The position numbers were made by a program, and so were the translations under genes. This document shows, piece after piece, positions 33,540 through 45,062 of a stretch of 64,000 nt of DNA. How positions within the stretch are numbered: the stretch's first letter is position 1; each line of letters begins with the position of its first letter. Where the stretch lies: NCBI GenBank assembly GCA_963682025.1, contig OY821521.1:193655075-193719074 (forward strand), written 5' to 3'. This DNA comes from Cordilura impudica (lineage: Eukaryota; Arthropoda; Insecta; Diptera; Scathophagidae). Below the pieces are notes generated by a model that saw only the letters and a program-made list of their open reading frames with translations, had not been told where the DNA came from and did not search any database.

Positions 33540-34404
33540 TTAATCCTGCGGTACATGTGCTTGTCTAAGGCCCAGCAGATCGTGAGGCTTAGTGCAGTTG
33601 AGTCTCTTGGTCAGACCAGAAGTATGCAAACGTGGTTGAATTTCATCGTTTAAGTGAAGTTGAAGACGTCTTGTGTGTTTCTGGGCTGTTTGTGAGACTT
33701 CTTCCTTAATCGTAGAGATGTTTAGGTCTCGATGTAGTTCATCATTTCTGATATACCATGGTGCTTTGATGATGTCTCTTAAGACTTTATTCTGGAATCG
33801 TTGGATAGGTTCGATTATTGTATTTTTGGCGCAGCCCCAAAGTACACTACCATATGACCACACAGGTTTTATTAACGATTTATAGGTCATTAATTTATTT
33901 TCGGATGATAGTTTTGAGTTTCTATTCATAAGCCATTTTAGTTTCCCATATGTAATGTCTAGTTCTTTTCTCTTCTTTTTAATGTGGTCTTTCCAGTTTA
34001 GCTTCGCTTCTAAGGTCATTCCATGATATTTTGCCTTGTTTGCTTTTGGCACCTCTATCTGTTCTATAAATAAAGAAATGTGTGTTGTTTGTTCTAATGT
34101 AAAGTCCACATGAACTGATTTTGAATTGTTCAGTTTTAGTTCCCATATTTTGGCCCATTGTTCTATTGCAACGATTGCTGTTTGTAGTCTATCTATAGAC
34201 TCCTTATTTGTTTGAGCATTCGAGAATATAACGGTGTCATCTGCGAAAGTTCCTACAACACAATTGTTAAGGATTGGCATATATTGAGTGAATGGGAGAT
34301 AAAAGACTGGTCCCAATATGCTACCTTGCGGTACTCCTGATATTATTGAGTATAACTCGGAGCATTGATTTTCATGTTTCACTCTATAGTATCTGTTGGT
34401 AATA
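33540..34404 (-). pseudogene. Jockey-type ORF2, RT palm/thumb and C-terminus
   Basis: Downstream half of a jockey-clade ORF2. It has GVPQGSILGPVFYLPFTQYM, then GTFADDTVIF with the catalytic Asp pair, WELKLNNSKSVHVDFTL, KYHGMTLEAKLNWKDHIKKK, LMTYKSLIKPVWSYGSVLWG and FQNKVLRDIIKAPWYIRNDE. It closes with a short Arg-rich tail. The block order and wording match jockey closely. The open frame nominally starts at 34454, but its first ~17 residues come from the mariner end; real coding begins at the TA duplication. The frame itself is open to its stop, so decay lies mainly upstream. Confidence 0.88.
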
Positions 34405-35710
34405 AAGGGTGATTTTTTAAGAGCTGTAGGAAAGTTTTCCAAAAAAAAACACATAAAATTCAGAAAAATGCATGAAATCTTTATTTGAATCGATAGTACG
34501 GTCCATATAATCTAATGTTTGAAGATAATTTCATGCAAATGTTGACCGTGACTGCGCCTCAAATGGTCCATCCGCTTAGTCCAATTTTGGCATACTCTTT
34601 CCAACATTTCGGCCGGTATCTCACGAATAAATGCTTCAATGTTGTCTTCCAATGCGTCAATTGAAGCGGGATTGTCTGTATAGAAATGAGCTTTAACATA
34701 GCCCCACAAAAAATAGTCTAAAGTCGTTAAATCGGACCATCTAGGCGGCCAATTGACCGGTTACGAACGTGAAGTAAAATGTTCACCGAACTCGCCTCTC
34801 AATAAGTCCATTGTTGCGCGTGCTGTGTGGCATGTGGCACCGTCTTGTTGAATCCACATGTCATGCAAGTCAAGCTCTTGCATTTTTTGCAAAAAAAAAA
34901 GTTGGATATCATCTCTCGGTAGCGCTCACCATTCACAGTTACGTTACGATTCGCATCATCTTTGAATAAGTACGATCCAATGATGCCACCAGCCCATAAA
35001 CCGCACCAAACTGTGACTTTTTCTGAATGCATTGGTAGCTCTTCCAATGCTTCTGGCTGATATTCACTCCAAAATCGACAATTCTGCTTATTTACATACC
35101 CATTGAGCCAAAAATGAGCTTCGTCGCTGAGCAAAATTTTTCGGTAAGAAAGTGGATCTTCGGCCAACTTTCCAAGAGCCCATTCACCAAAAATTCTACG
35201 TTGCGGTAGGTCGTTCGGCTTCAATTCTTGCACCAGCTGTATTTTGAAAGGCTTCACACCTAAATTCTTCCGCAAAATTTTCCACGTTGTTGAGTAACAG
35301 AGGCCCAATTGCTGCGAACGGCGACGAATCGATAATTGATGGTCATCATTAACACTGACCGATACAGCTGCGATATTTTCTTCAATTCGCACTCTACGTA
35401 AGCGTGTTGGTGGTATAATGTCCAACAATGTAAATTTGGTGCGAAATTTAGTCACAATAGCCCGAAAGCCGCTTCAGTGGGTCGATTAAACTGACCATAA
35501 AATGGAAGAAGCGCGCGATGAACTTTCTTAACAGAGCACGCATTTTGATAATAAAATTCAATAACTTGCAAGCGTTGTTCGTTTGTAAGACGATTCATGG
35601 TTAAATGTTAGACCAAACTGAAGATGTTTGACAATGAAACAAAACACGAAACGTGCGTCAGCTGTTTGAACCAGTATTGCCAAAAAGATAATAGCTAAAA
35701 AATCACCCTT
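34405..35710 (-). mobile_element. mariner-type transposon, full length
   Basis: Ends AAGGGTGATTTTTTAAGAGC and its inverted match (AAGGGTGATTTTTTAGCTAT), with TA on both sides (34403-34404, 35711-35712). Length is 1306 bp. It interrupts the reverse transcriptase of the jockey-type element. Confidence 0.9.
34512..35598 (-). pseudogene. mariner transposase, possibly DD41D (rosa-like)
   Basis: Cut-and-paste transposase. It starts MNRLTNEQRLQVIEFYYQN with a helix-turn-helix, then PPTRLRRVR, SIRRRSQQLGLCYSTTWKIL and the nuclease core. LLSDEAHFWLNGYVNKQNCR gives the first Asp and WIQQDGATCHTAR the second. The third is the Asp of LDYFLWGYVKAH, 41 residues on; counting the Asp of SDLT instead gives 36, so the subclass is uncertain. 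Lesions are a one-base deletion near 35463, a frameshift at the poly-T run near 34889 and an in-frame TAA near 34767. The C-terminus ending LHEIIFKH is intact. Inactive, but little decayed. Confidence 0.87.
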
Positions 35711-35712
35711 TA

Positions 35713-36285
35713 TATGATTCGAGTAGATCACAGTACTTTCTTGGTAATATGGTTTTAAGTTTTTGAACTAATCTCAAGTGACAGACTCAGTCAAATGCCT
35801 GTTTACTTTCAAATGCATTTTCTAGAGTATGTGTGACTCTATGGATCTGTTCAATTGTTGGATGGCTTTTTCGAAAACCAAATTGATGGTCTGGTATCAG
35901 TCTCCTTAAATTACTTATTTTATTCAGTCGAGTATTTTCAAAAAGTTTTCCTATGATTGGTAGCAGTGGTATGGGCCGGCAGGATTTAACGATCTTAAGG
36001 CCCTATGCAGGTTTTGGTATCATTACTACCCTTCCAGTAACTGGGCACATATTTAATTTTTAATGCAGCATTAAATAAAGTTGTCAACTTTACTATACCT
36101 TGATAAGGTAAGTTTTTTGAGCAGTTCAGCACTAACCAGATCATAGCCAGGAGATTTTTTAATTTTAAGGACCTTTATTTCATTAATTAATTCCTTTAGT
36201 ATAACTTCTTTAATGCTTTCATCTTCAGAGCTTGTACTAAATTCGCTAATATTGTTGTTAAAATACTGGTTATTGTCTTCAATGT
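35713..36285 (-). pseudogene. Jockey-type ORF2, RT fingers
   Basis: Across frames: KELINEIKVLKIKKSPGYDL and VSAELLKKLT (36071-36200), then SCRPIPLLPIIGKLFENTRL (near 35950) and DHQFGFRKSHPTIEQIHRVT (near 35870). A stop follows at the AFD block near 35795. It precedes the palm segment on the other side of mariner. Several frame changes near 36060 and 35800. Confidence 0.75.
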
Positions 36286-36289
36286 AAGT

Positions 36290-36781
36290 GCCAGGAAAGA
36301 CCTGTGCGGGGAGTTTATTCCACATAGAGCTAGTTCGACTAATAAATGAATTTTCTCTGTAATTTGTTGTGCTGTCAACTGGACAATACACTACGAACGG
36401 ATGTGACCTACTAGACAAGCGGGTAAAGCGAATCGAAACTCGGGCACTTGTAATAAGTTCACTAATCTCAGAAGAACATTTCCCATGCTCGTATCTATAG
36501 AACAGTGCTATACAACCCACTTTTCCATAATGTTCCAATGGGTCAATAGAGTTGGATACCCTACTGTCATTAATGAGCATCACCTCCTTTGAAGCTCCTG
36601 CCCATATATGGGAGTTGTGTTCCATTTTCGGTCGGACGTTAGTGGTATGGATTTGCACCCATTTAGAAAACCAAGACACTTGAAAAACATGCTCGTTCCA
36701 ACGATCATTACATTGAATTATCATGACCAGAACATCAAAATTATCCGATTCCTCAATACTTATTCTGCTCATTAAAATCAA
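36290..36781 (-). pseudogene. C-terminus of the outer non-LTR ORF2
   Basis: Minus-strand frame containing VRPKMEHNSHIWAGAS, SIDPLEHYGKVGCIALFYRY, CSSEISELI, TRLSSRSHPFVVYCP and SFISRTSSMWNKLPAQVFPG. The SIDPLxHRR...LFYRY...WNxLPxxVFP series is a familiar C-terminal pattern of insect non-LTR proteins and pairs with the RT segment just upstream. The open frame then runs on into jockey-type RT, giving an artificial fusion at about 36285. Confidence 0.7.
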
Positions 36782-36835
36782 CCCTATTCCCTATTACCCC
36801 ACCCGGAGATTGTTAACCGGTCTTGATTGAGCCTG

Positions 36836-37500
36836 TCATTCATTGTCCGCCTTTTGCCCCCAACCTCCAACTTGGCCTACAATTGAAAATGAATGACAAA
36901 TGTTGCTGTCATCTGCGAAAGAGTATATAGAATTAGAAGTTTGACCAATAAGGTCGTTCAGAAAGATAAGAAAATGAGAAGGAGGAAGACCGGAACCTTG
37001 GGGTAACCCTGAGTTAAGTTGAAACTCTTTGGATGAGACCCCATCAACAGCAACACATATTATGCGGTCTCTGAGGAAACTCGTTTTAAATCGAGAGAAA
37101 GCAATACCGACCCCAAATGCAATAAACTTTGATATCAATGCACCGTGCCACACGCGATCGAAAGCCTTGGAAATATCAGGGCAACCACTCTTTTTTCATC
37201 AAACTTGTGAATTGATCGACTCCAGCTGTCAGAAAGTAGAATTCACAGTGAGGTGGCCTCTAGGTAGTTGACAAGGTGGATATTGATCTTGGTCTCCATC
37301 ACCTTTGAGAGCGCAGAGAAGATTGCAATTGGACGGTAATTGGACATTGGCAACCTTCTAGCAAGAGGAAAAGACTCCCGCACGGTATGAAATGCTGAAA
37401 AGGTTGGCCAATGGACTAGCGCTGGTATACCATTCGGCCCCGGAAACTTATTTACGTTGAGATCCGAAAGCTTGATTCAATGATTCCTACAGGCCAAAAT
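36836..37500 (-). pseudogene. Reverse transcriptase of the outer non-LTR element
   Basis: The frame 36836-37153 reads FKTSFLRDRIICVAVDGVSS, NSGLPQGSGLPPSHFLIFLN and NSIYSFADDSNICHSF, with the catalytic FADD. Upstream, across frames, are GPNGIPALV (near 37435), LPMSNYRPIAIFSALSKVME (near 37330) and a TKAFDRVWHGALI-like block whose TKAFD is altered (near 37160). Frameshifts separate the pieces. The sequence style differs from the jockey copy, so this is a separate element. Confidence 0.78.
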
Positions 37501-37900
37501 CCGCACCAAACAATGACATACTGTAGATGCTTTTGTTGTGCGACAAATACATGTGGGTTCTCTGATCCGAAAATGCGGCTATTTTGAGAATTAATGTAGC
37601 CAAAAATTGTGAAAAACCAGTTTCCACTTGTTGATGTTTAATAATCTAGTCAACGAATTTTTTCACTTTAGATGGTCACAGAGTCAGTTCTTGTACCAAT
37701 TCAACGTTTTAAGCAAGGAGTCTCAGATCTTCTGTGCTTATTCGCTTTAGAGAGCTTCTTGAAATTTGCAATTGTTTTCGAAGACGCCGATTGCCATTCC
37801 TGTACTTTCACCAAAACTTTTATGTACTTCCCCCATACTGACATTTGAACCGCTTGTTTTTGTACGGCCAGTATGTTTATCACCGGTAAATGCTCCAAAT
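37470..37900 (-). pseudogene. Older mariner-type transposase relic
   Basis: Minus strand, near 37490-37640: GYINSQNSRIFGSENPHVFV then YVIVWCGFWPVGIIES. This is the segment after the first catalytic Asp in mariner transposases (compare NGYVNKQNCRFWSE...VTVWCGLWAGGIIGS in the younger copy at 34512). Upstream peptide at 37701-37898 may be its N-terminal part but is not convincing. No terminal repeats identified. Confidence 0.65.
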
Positions 37901-38131
37901 GCTCTCTTCACAGTTATTATTATTATCCAAGTTCCTATGTGGAAAAGTTATATCAATATTCCGTCATTTTGTATAGAAATTTCGAAATGTAACCACCAAA
38001 CTTTTGTCATTTATGAAATACTGCTCCACAATGAAAACGGATTGTTTATTGCTTTATTGCTTAAACGCCGGCCACTTCAAATCTTGCGAGTATTTTGGGA
38101 TGACCTTAATACTTATAAAAAATATTGTACA

Positions 38132-38487
38132 TCTATAATATTAAGATGCTAGGCGACTTTTTGTTACCGTTGTTTAGTTCTACCGTTTTATCCCGATTTT
38201 GACAAAACGTATATTATTTGAAAGGTAATTCTTTTTAGCTGTTCATCGGATTTATAGATTTTTAAATTTTTTCCTTTATTTTGAGTAAATTGCATTTAAA
38301 GTTGCTACTAACACATACATAAAATTATACATATGCAATGTGTGTGTTTATTAAATTTGTTAATGAGTTTGTTATCTTCATTCGCAATAATAATAAACCA
38401 AAAAAGTTTTGGTTTATGGATTGGCTAAGTTGAGAAATAAAGTTGCCTAGAAATTGCACTCGAATTTCAAGCGCTGGAATCTGCTAG
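38132..38487 (+). mobile_element. Short non-autonomous Helitron-type element, copy 3
   Basis: Begins TCTATAATATTAAGATGC, preceded by A at 38131. Ends GGAATCTGCTAG, followed by T at 38488. Aligns with copies at 3329 and 9161 throughout, with a shorter middle. Confidence 0.72.
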
Positions 38488-38639
38488 TATTTAATTAATC
38501 CACTTCTTAATGGTAAAATAAAATTATTTTTCTTGATAAGTAATAAACTACCTTTGTGATTCTCATTACGTTTAAGTTTTTAGTTAGACAAAAAAAGTGC
38601 ACAAGTAGGGATCCGGTTTTAGCAATCTCGATTGAGGGC

Positions 38640-38850
38640 TCTACAGCTGCTTTGAATTTCCTTTAGTGGCATTGGCCGACTGTTGTTCTTCAGCAACTTC
38701 AGTTGACTGCTCTCCAGCAACTTGGGCTGATGGCTCTTTAGCATCTTCAATTGACTGCCCTTTAGCACTTCGTATGACTCTTTTCAGCAACTTGGGTTGA
38801 GTGCTCTTCAGGAACTTCGGCTGGCTTCGCTTCGCACAACTTTTAATCGG
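38640..38850. repeat. 24-bp tandem repeat, open on the minus strand
   Basis: About seven diverged 24-bp units of the type CAGCAACTTCAGTTGACTGCTC. The minus-strand frame 38641-38883 therefore shows 8-residue repeats (EQSTEVAE, EPSAQVAG). The unit is a multiple of three, which keeps the frame open; a real protein exon is possible but unsupported. Confidence 0.65.
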
Positions 38851-39845
38851 TACGAAAGCGGTTTTCAGCTTAATAATTTTCATAGCTATATGTTAATATA
38901 TTCAACAATCTTCTGTTTAACAAAATTTGTTAATCCGATTAATCGATTAATTTTTAATCGGGTTAAAACCGGTTTCTTTAATTTTTTATACAACAATTGT
39001 AAAAATTTTAGCAAAGTAATTAAAAGAAAATCATTTTATTTCTTAAATCAAATTATTCAATTAAATGGAATTAATCGAATAATTTTAAACCGGGTTTAAA
39101 ACCGGGGTTAAAACCGGGTTCAAATTTTTCTTATCGTTAGAAATTCATTACAGAAAATATATAAATTTTTGATTAATTTTTTTGTCACTGCTCGAAATTT
39201 TTTGTACTCAATGGCTCTTGAGTTATAGCTGAAGAACTAACCGAACAAATGTCAGTATAATGAAAAAATGAAAAATCCCATAAAATAAGTTCGGTCTGAT
39301 AACGCTAAACACATCGTACACTTCACTATACTGGCCTAAGAATTTCACACTGACTTGGAATTACTCACCCCCCTCTCCACGCGGCCAGAATGGCTGTTGC
39401 ACTATACAATTATTATATTTTATAAGTCGATATTCTCATAATTTATAATCGCTACGAATGCGGGTTTCACCTTAAAGTTTTCATATACCTAGAATTGTTA
39501 ATTTATTAAACAATCTTCTATCTAACAAAACTTATTAAGTCGATTAATCGATTAATTTTAATCGAGTTAAATCCAGTTTCTTTAATTTTGTTACACCAAT
39601 TGTAAAAAATTTTGTAAAATAATTAAAAGAAACTTGCTTTATTTCTCGAATGAAATAATATAATTGAATAGAATTAATCAAATAATTTTAAACCGGATTT
39701 AAAACCTGGTTTTAATTAGAAATTCTATACAGAAAATATATACAATTTTTGTGTTATTTTTTGTCACTGCACTAAATTTTTTCTATTTAATATTTCTAGA
39801 GTTATAGCTGAAAAACTAAACAAACAAATATCAAAATAAAACAAG
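38845..39845 (+). repeat. Tandem duplication, period about 600 bp
   Basis: The segment 38850-39255 (ACGAAAGCGG..., GATTAATCGATTAATTT, AACCGGTTTC, TTTTGTCACTGC, GAGTTATAGCTGAA) is repeated at about 39445-39840 with substitutions and small deletions. The spacer 39256-39440 contains GGCCTAAGAATTTCACACTG, related to 40640-40760 and 52920-53460. Confidence 0.75.
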
Positions 39846-40626
39846 TAAGAAAATTATAGTCGGTCTAGACCGACTATACGATACCCTATACCATGCGTTT
39901 AGAAACCCTATCTCTTAGGCCCAACTAACTGGACATTGAAAATAAGCAAAAACCAAATTTGAGTGGGATTTTTATTAATTTTTTTGGCTGCAGATATGAA
40001 AAAATTCATATCGGATGCTATATCTATAAAGGGACTAGGTCCAAAAATGGACCGATCCTGATCATGTTTGGTAAAGTCTCTTGTATTTTGCAAAAATATG
40101 TACAAACAAAATTTGAGAAGAATCAGTTCAATATTTTTGTTTTTAATAGATTTAAGTGAAGATCGGGAAGCAGCTCTATATGGGGTCAAAGGGATCATTT
40201 TTGGACTACTCATTATTGGATGTAATGAACGCATACAAACCCAATTTGAGTAATATCTATATGACAATTTGGATCTTATGGCAATTTATGTCGATTTCAT
40301 ATGGGTAATTTGTATGGGGGCTAGGTCTGAACATGGACCGATTCTCACCAGTTTCAATAGCGTTCATCCCATGGCCGATAAAAGCTTATATACCAAATTT
40401 CATCAAAATATATTCATATTTGCGACCTGCAGTTTGATTACAAGCTTTACATGGACACACAGACGGACGGACGGACGGACGGACGGACATTGTTAAATCA
40501 ACTCAGAAAGTGATTCTGATTCGATCGGTATAATTAAAGATGGGTCTAGGTCAAATATTTTTGGTTGTTACAAACAGCAGCACAAAGTCATTATACCCAA
40601 ACCACATAGTGGTATAGGGTATAAAA
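39841..40626 (+). mobile_element. DINE-1/mini-me-like element, family A, copy 2 (most complete)
   Basis: Begins ACAAGTAAGAAAATTATAG. GATACCCTATACCA near 39880 pairs with TGGTATAGGGTATA near 40612. Near the end it has a (GGAC)n tract (40456-40488), then TTGTTAAATCAACTCAGAAA and TGATTCTGATTCGATCGG. It is about 92 per cent alike by eye to copy 1 over much of its length. Non-coding. Confidence 0.78.
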
Positions 40627-42506
40627 ATATAATATATAGAGATCATAAAAAAAAAGTTTGGCCTGAGAGTGCCAAACTCTTTGCTACTTTTACTAAAAAG
40701 CTCTAGTACTTTCAGCCTAAGTTGAAATTTCACACCCCCCAAATTACTTTTACACTGTGTTGTTACCTTAACCAAATTTTCTTAGCTTTTTAACTAAATA
40801 ATATTTGCTTATTGGCTTTATTATGTCATTTTTGTCCAATTCAACTGTTGAAAGTTAATGCTCGTATATCATTAAATAACAAACCCACAAGCTATTATGA
40901 CAATAGCTGTCATATCCGTTTCCAATTAATTAAGAACACCATAAACACACGATTATATTGAGCAAAATATTTATTCGTCTACATGAAGTTATTATGGTGG
41001 GTCGAACAAGAACAAAATATGATAACTGATATTCAAAATCTGTACACTTTTAATTTCAGATTTATGTAGTCAATATTAAGGATTACTTATAAAAAAAAAA
41101 TAATTAAAACAAATATCGAATAAAGAAAATAAATTAAGAACAAAATAACAGCTTTGTTTGAACTTTATTTAAATGAAAATGTTAGAACAGGTTTACATTT
41201 TATATTTTGTCTGCAACACGTTTTTTAATTTTTGAAATCCAGTTTACACTAAAGTTTACCTATTACAAGGATAAGGGTTGATATATTATGGGTCTACACT
41301 AAATTTGTTACTGTAAGATGAGAACTACTATAATAGAATTTAAAGCCAATTTAAAACACTTTTATTTTTCAGAAAATTGAATTAATTAATTAATTAATTT
41401 AAAAATAAAAGATTGATATACCGAATATGCTGATTTTCCCATTTAACTTTAATCTAAGTTCCTCAAAATATACTCTCTACCCTTTTCTATAAAGTATGTC
41501 AGCTATCATTGCATCTCTGTAATATATTTAAATATGCTTCACTCTCAAGTTTCTGAATAATTCTTTTTTGTATGTTTGCCATTTTATTTTTTTTTTTTTT
41601 TGGCAATTGACTATTTAACAGTCAAGTGCAGTTAGGTACTTAACGACCTTAAATGAATAGCAGTTTATGCCATAAACCTTTTTTATTTCATTCAAAGAAA
41701 AAAAAACTATTTATTATGCCAAAGAATTTTACTTAAAAAATAGATTTATTTCAATTTTGTTTACCACAATTATAGAAAAATCAACAGCAACTAACAAAAA
41801 GCACTATAACAATTTGAAAACACTTCAGTGTCAACTATATGATACAGAACAGCCTCATAAAATATACATATGTGTATAGCACTGCAGTCCATCGACTGTT
41901 TTTACAAAAATAAAATATTTAATCTTACCAAAGCACAAACACTTGAAAATACCAACAGACATATAAAATTGGTAAATACAATGCAAATTGCACAAAAAAA
42001 AAAAGCTTTTTCCCCTATATGCATACGTAGTAATTCTAAGAGTCCTTCACTGTGATTTATATACAATACAATATATTGTTACAAACAAATATATTTGTTT
42101 TTATATTGACCATTTTTTCGAAACTCTATCATTTTATGCAAACAAAAATTTTTTTTTGTAAAGTGTATAAAACGTTATTTGAGCTAAAATACTTGTCTTT
42201 TTTGAATACAACAACATTCAAATACACTTGTATATTATTGTATATTATTATCTTGTGAAAAAAGGTAATATTCCTCAGAAGCAGCATCAAAACAAGACAT
42301 TGTTGTTTAGATCGAAGGTCTGCCCGCTGCACAGTGCTTTGTCCCATAGACAAAAATCAAAAAAAAATTTTTTTTTCCCAATTATGATGAGATATATCTT
42401 ATACGACAGATATGAATGTATCTCAATAAAAATTGATAGAATTATTTTTGTTAGACTCGCTTTGTCACCACCAAAGCTCGCAAAAATCAGAGAATTTTAA
42501 GCAAAA
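40627..42506. other. Gene-free stretch
   Basis: Includes (TTAA)n near 41383-41400 and poly-T near 41586-41602. GTTTGGCCTGAGAGTGCCAAAC (40657 on) is a short palindrome related to 52970-52990. No gene supported. Confidence 0.5.
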
Positions 42507-42823
42507 ACAAGTAAGAGTGTAAAATTCGGCTGTGCCGAATCTTTGATACCCTCCACCTCGGTGTGAGTATTGATAATATGTGTAAACAAAATATTGGAAA
42601 AATATGCATGCGTTTCCGGTTATATGACATAACTTCTCGTTTAATTTAGTTTTTGCTAATTCAATAGCTCGCCCTAACCTCCATTGCAAAGGTAATGGTT
42701 GTGTAGGGTGGCTATATGCATTAAATCGTGCTAATTGCAGATCGCTGTATAGTTTCTTTTAACTGGCCAAATATTTCTTCATTGTGGCCATATTGGTCGG
42801 ATGGAGTAACAAAATAATAACCA
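42507..42823 (+). mobile_element. DINE-like family B, 5' part
   Basis: Begins ACAAGTAAGAGTGTAAAATT, then TCGGCTGTGCCGA and GATACCCTCCACC, the subterminal motif whose inverted match GGAGGGTATA ends the copies at 44700-45062 and 9608-9700. It shares its body with the reverse complement of 18208-18700. The 3' half is missing. Confidence 0.68.
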
Positions 42824-42904
42824 AAAAAAAAAAAGCTCTCTCAACTTTTTTATAAAATATTGCCATATTTTGAAAACATGGAGAATAAATTTATAATAAT
42901 AAAT

Positions 42905-44335
42905 AATCAAATTAGGGATGTCAAATGCAAAAAAATAAAAGTCCCAAACATTTTAAATAAAATAATTTGTTATCTTTATTTTCTGAAAAACTTAAAATTT
43001 TCATCAAAAAAAAATTGTGAAAATTTATTTATGCGTTTATTTATGTAAAGCTTTTTATGTTCGCAATTCTTAAATATCATTTGAGGTTTTCTAAAATTCG
43101 TTGAATTTAAATTAATGTTTTCTGTATGCGATTCTGTAAATTTCAACGATCAGATAATCGCAAAATATATCGACAGCTATTGTTGTTTGCACTATGGATT
43201 AAGTGATTCACTAAGTACATACATCTTAACGACAGTCGACAAACCTATTTTTCTATTTATTTAAATTGTAAACGAGTGGCATCTCTGTCAAAATAAGCGC
43301 AAAACACAACGAATAGAAAAAAACAAATTACTTCGTGTTTGACCGGATGATTTTATGTTTATGTTTAATATCTTTTTTTTTTTACTTATATTTCTGTTTA
43401 TTTATTTGAAAATGAAATAATGAATTGAATATGCTATTTAATTTTTTTATTTATATAAAAAAGTTTTTTAATAAAAGCAAAATATTTTCACTATTTTATG
43501 ATTTTTATTTATGTATGACGACATTTCAACCTAAAAAATTAAGTTTTTATCGATTGAATAAACAACACAAACATGGTTGTCGTTTAGATAACAACAACAG
43601 CTGACTTTAACAATAGCGAATATCGTTTAAAAATTTTACCGATAATTTTGCAATTTTCTTTTTTTAACGATTCGACTATCGTTAAAAGAAGTTACTGAAT
43701 CGCGGTACTGAAAAGCTATTTATTTCTCCTGAATGTCAATATTTTTTTTAAATGTAAAAATTTTTTAAATGTAAACATATTTGGTGTCTTTTTTTTGGAA
43801 TTTCAATTTGTGTTTAACGAATAAAATTTATATATTAAAGATGCAATTGATGTCTTCTAAATTTAAAATTATTATTTCCGACGTTTTGATATGATTTTCT
43901 GAAATTCAATTAATATTTTCTAATTTATAATTGGAAATTTTAATTCAAGTTTTTAGAATTGATATTTTCATAAATTTGAATGGAAAATTTAAAAAGTGCA
44001 ATTTTGTATTTATGTGAATAATAATGCTTTAGTAATTATAAACAATTTTTAAAAATTAGATGTAATCGCTATCAGATATTTTGTAGGTAAAGCAGAATAA
44101 TAGTTCTATATAACTATGTAAAGCAAAAAACTCATTGATGAACTCGGTAACTCTATTTTATAAAGACAACAAAAAGTTAACATGCCAAAATTATGTTCAT
44201 ATTTGTAAAAGAATAATGGAAAAACGTATGAAATAAAAGACCAGCCCGTGTATACTCTTAACATTGTTCTGTATGATATCCAGTTGAAAATATTAACATT
44301 CATATTAAAATAGAAATAACTATTGCAAAGCTAAT
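42905..44335 (-). repeat. Dispersed repeat D, copy 2
   Basis: Reverse complement of 13835-14708 over its outer parts (42905-43130 and 43780-44335). The middle, about 43130-43780, has no counterpart in copy 1 and contains AACGATAGTCGAATCG-like sequence around 43655-43690. No conserved protein. Confidence 0.72.
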
Positions 44336-44699
44336 TAGAACAAAAATTGTGGCGCCATCTACTGCGGCATAGTCACGCTGAGCAAAATTAAGTGACACTC
44401 TGTTAATGCAAAATAAATGTATTTTCCCCACAACAAAATATTGCAGAATTTTATTTATTTCTAACATGCAGTTATTATGGATATACATACATATATAGAA
44501 TATATGTATATTATTTGTATTATTTAACATGTGTATATATGTATATGTAAATATTACACACAAAAAATACGACATCAAATGTTATTTTTGTGTTTTTCGC
44601 TTTAAATAAATTTATACATAAATTTTTTTTTTTTGCAAAATTTACATTGTTTTTTTTTTATTAACAAGTAGGTCTTTTAGCATTATTTGCTTTAGATGT

Positions 44700-45062
44700 T
44701 GGTGAATTTTTACTGCCTTTATATTAGCTCGTAATGTCTGCTTGTCGAACAAATTTTGGATCGATTTTAATCACTTTCCCGTGATCCAATCGATCTGATT
44801 TGCAGGCAGGCTCGTGGAGATGACAGAAATAATCTAACAATTTTTTTTAGTGATGCCAAAACAATGGAAACTTTTAAATTTTTCTACCATCGTGATTTCC
44901 ACAGACGGACAGACTGACAGACGGACATCGCTATATCAACTCCGCTTGTTATAAGGATCACAAATATATATATTTTATGGGGTCCAGATTTTTTTTTCTA
45001 ATTATTACAAACGGAATGACAAACTTATATATACCCTCTGCACACTGGAGTGGAGGGTATAA
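44700..45062 (+). mobile_element. DINE-like family B, 3' part
   Basis: Contains CCGTGATCCAATCGATCTG, GGCAGGCTCG, the (GACR)n tract at 44905-44927, the core ATCGCTATATCAACTCCG, a (TA)n run, TTTTATGGGGTCC and a terminal GGAGTGGAGGGTATAA. GTCY tract, core, TA tract and terminal GGGTATA in this order is the mini-me/DINE-1 plan. Confidence 0.75.

Larger units (their letters stand above)
33498..36285 (-). mobile_element. Jockey-type non-LTR retrotransposon, 5' truncated, split by mariner
   Basis: The minus strand carries reverse transcriptase blocks on both sides of the mariner element and ends with an ORF2 stop at 33540, a 22-base untranslated tail and a poly-A run (33498-33518). The 5' side starts inside the RT region near 36285, as expected for 5' truncation. 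Confidence 0.75.
33411..37500 (-). mobile_element. Non-LTR element hosting a jockey-type insertion
   Basis: RT and C-terminal fragments lie at 36836-37500 and 36290-36781. A plausible 3' end with AATAAAGAAAGAAAAAAAA lies at about 33411-33437, beyond the jockey-type copy (33498-36285). The arrangement suggests the jockey copy landed near the end of this element's coding region. Target duplications were not found, so the outer 3' boundary is tentative. Confidence 0.45.

Noticed and set aside
36071..36781. Single 236-codon fusion protein
   Set aside because: The N-terminal part is the C-terminus of one non-LTR element and the C-terminal part is early RT of a jockey-type element; the open frame across the junction is accidental.
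42325..42352. CACAGTGCTTTGTCCCATAG as a Transib-like terminal repeat
   Set aside because: No inverted partner or 5-bp target duplication was found, and the transposase relic is more than 3 kb away.
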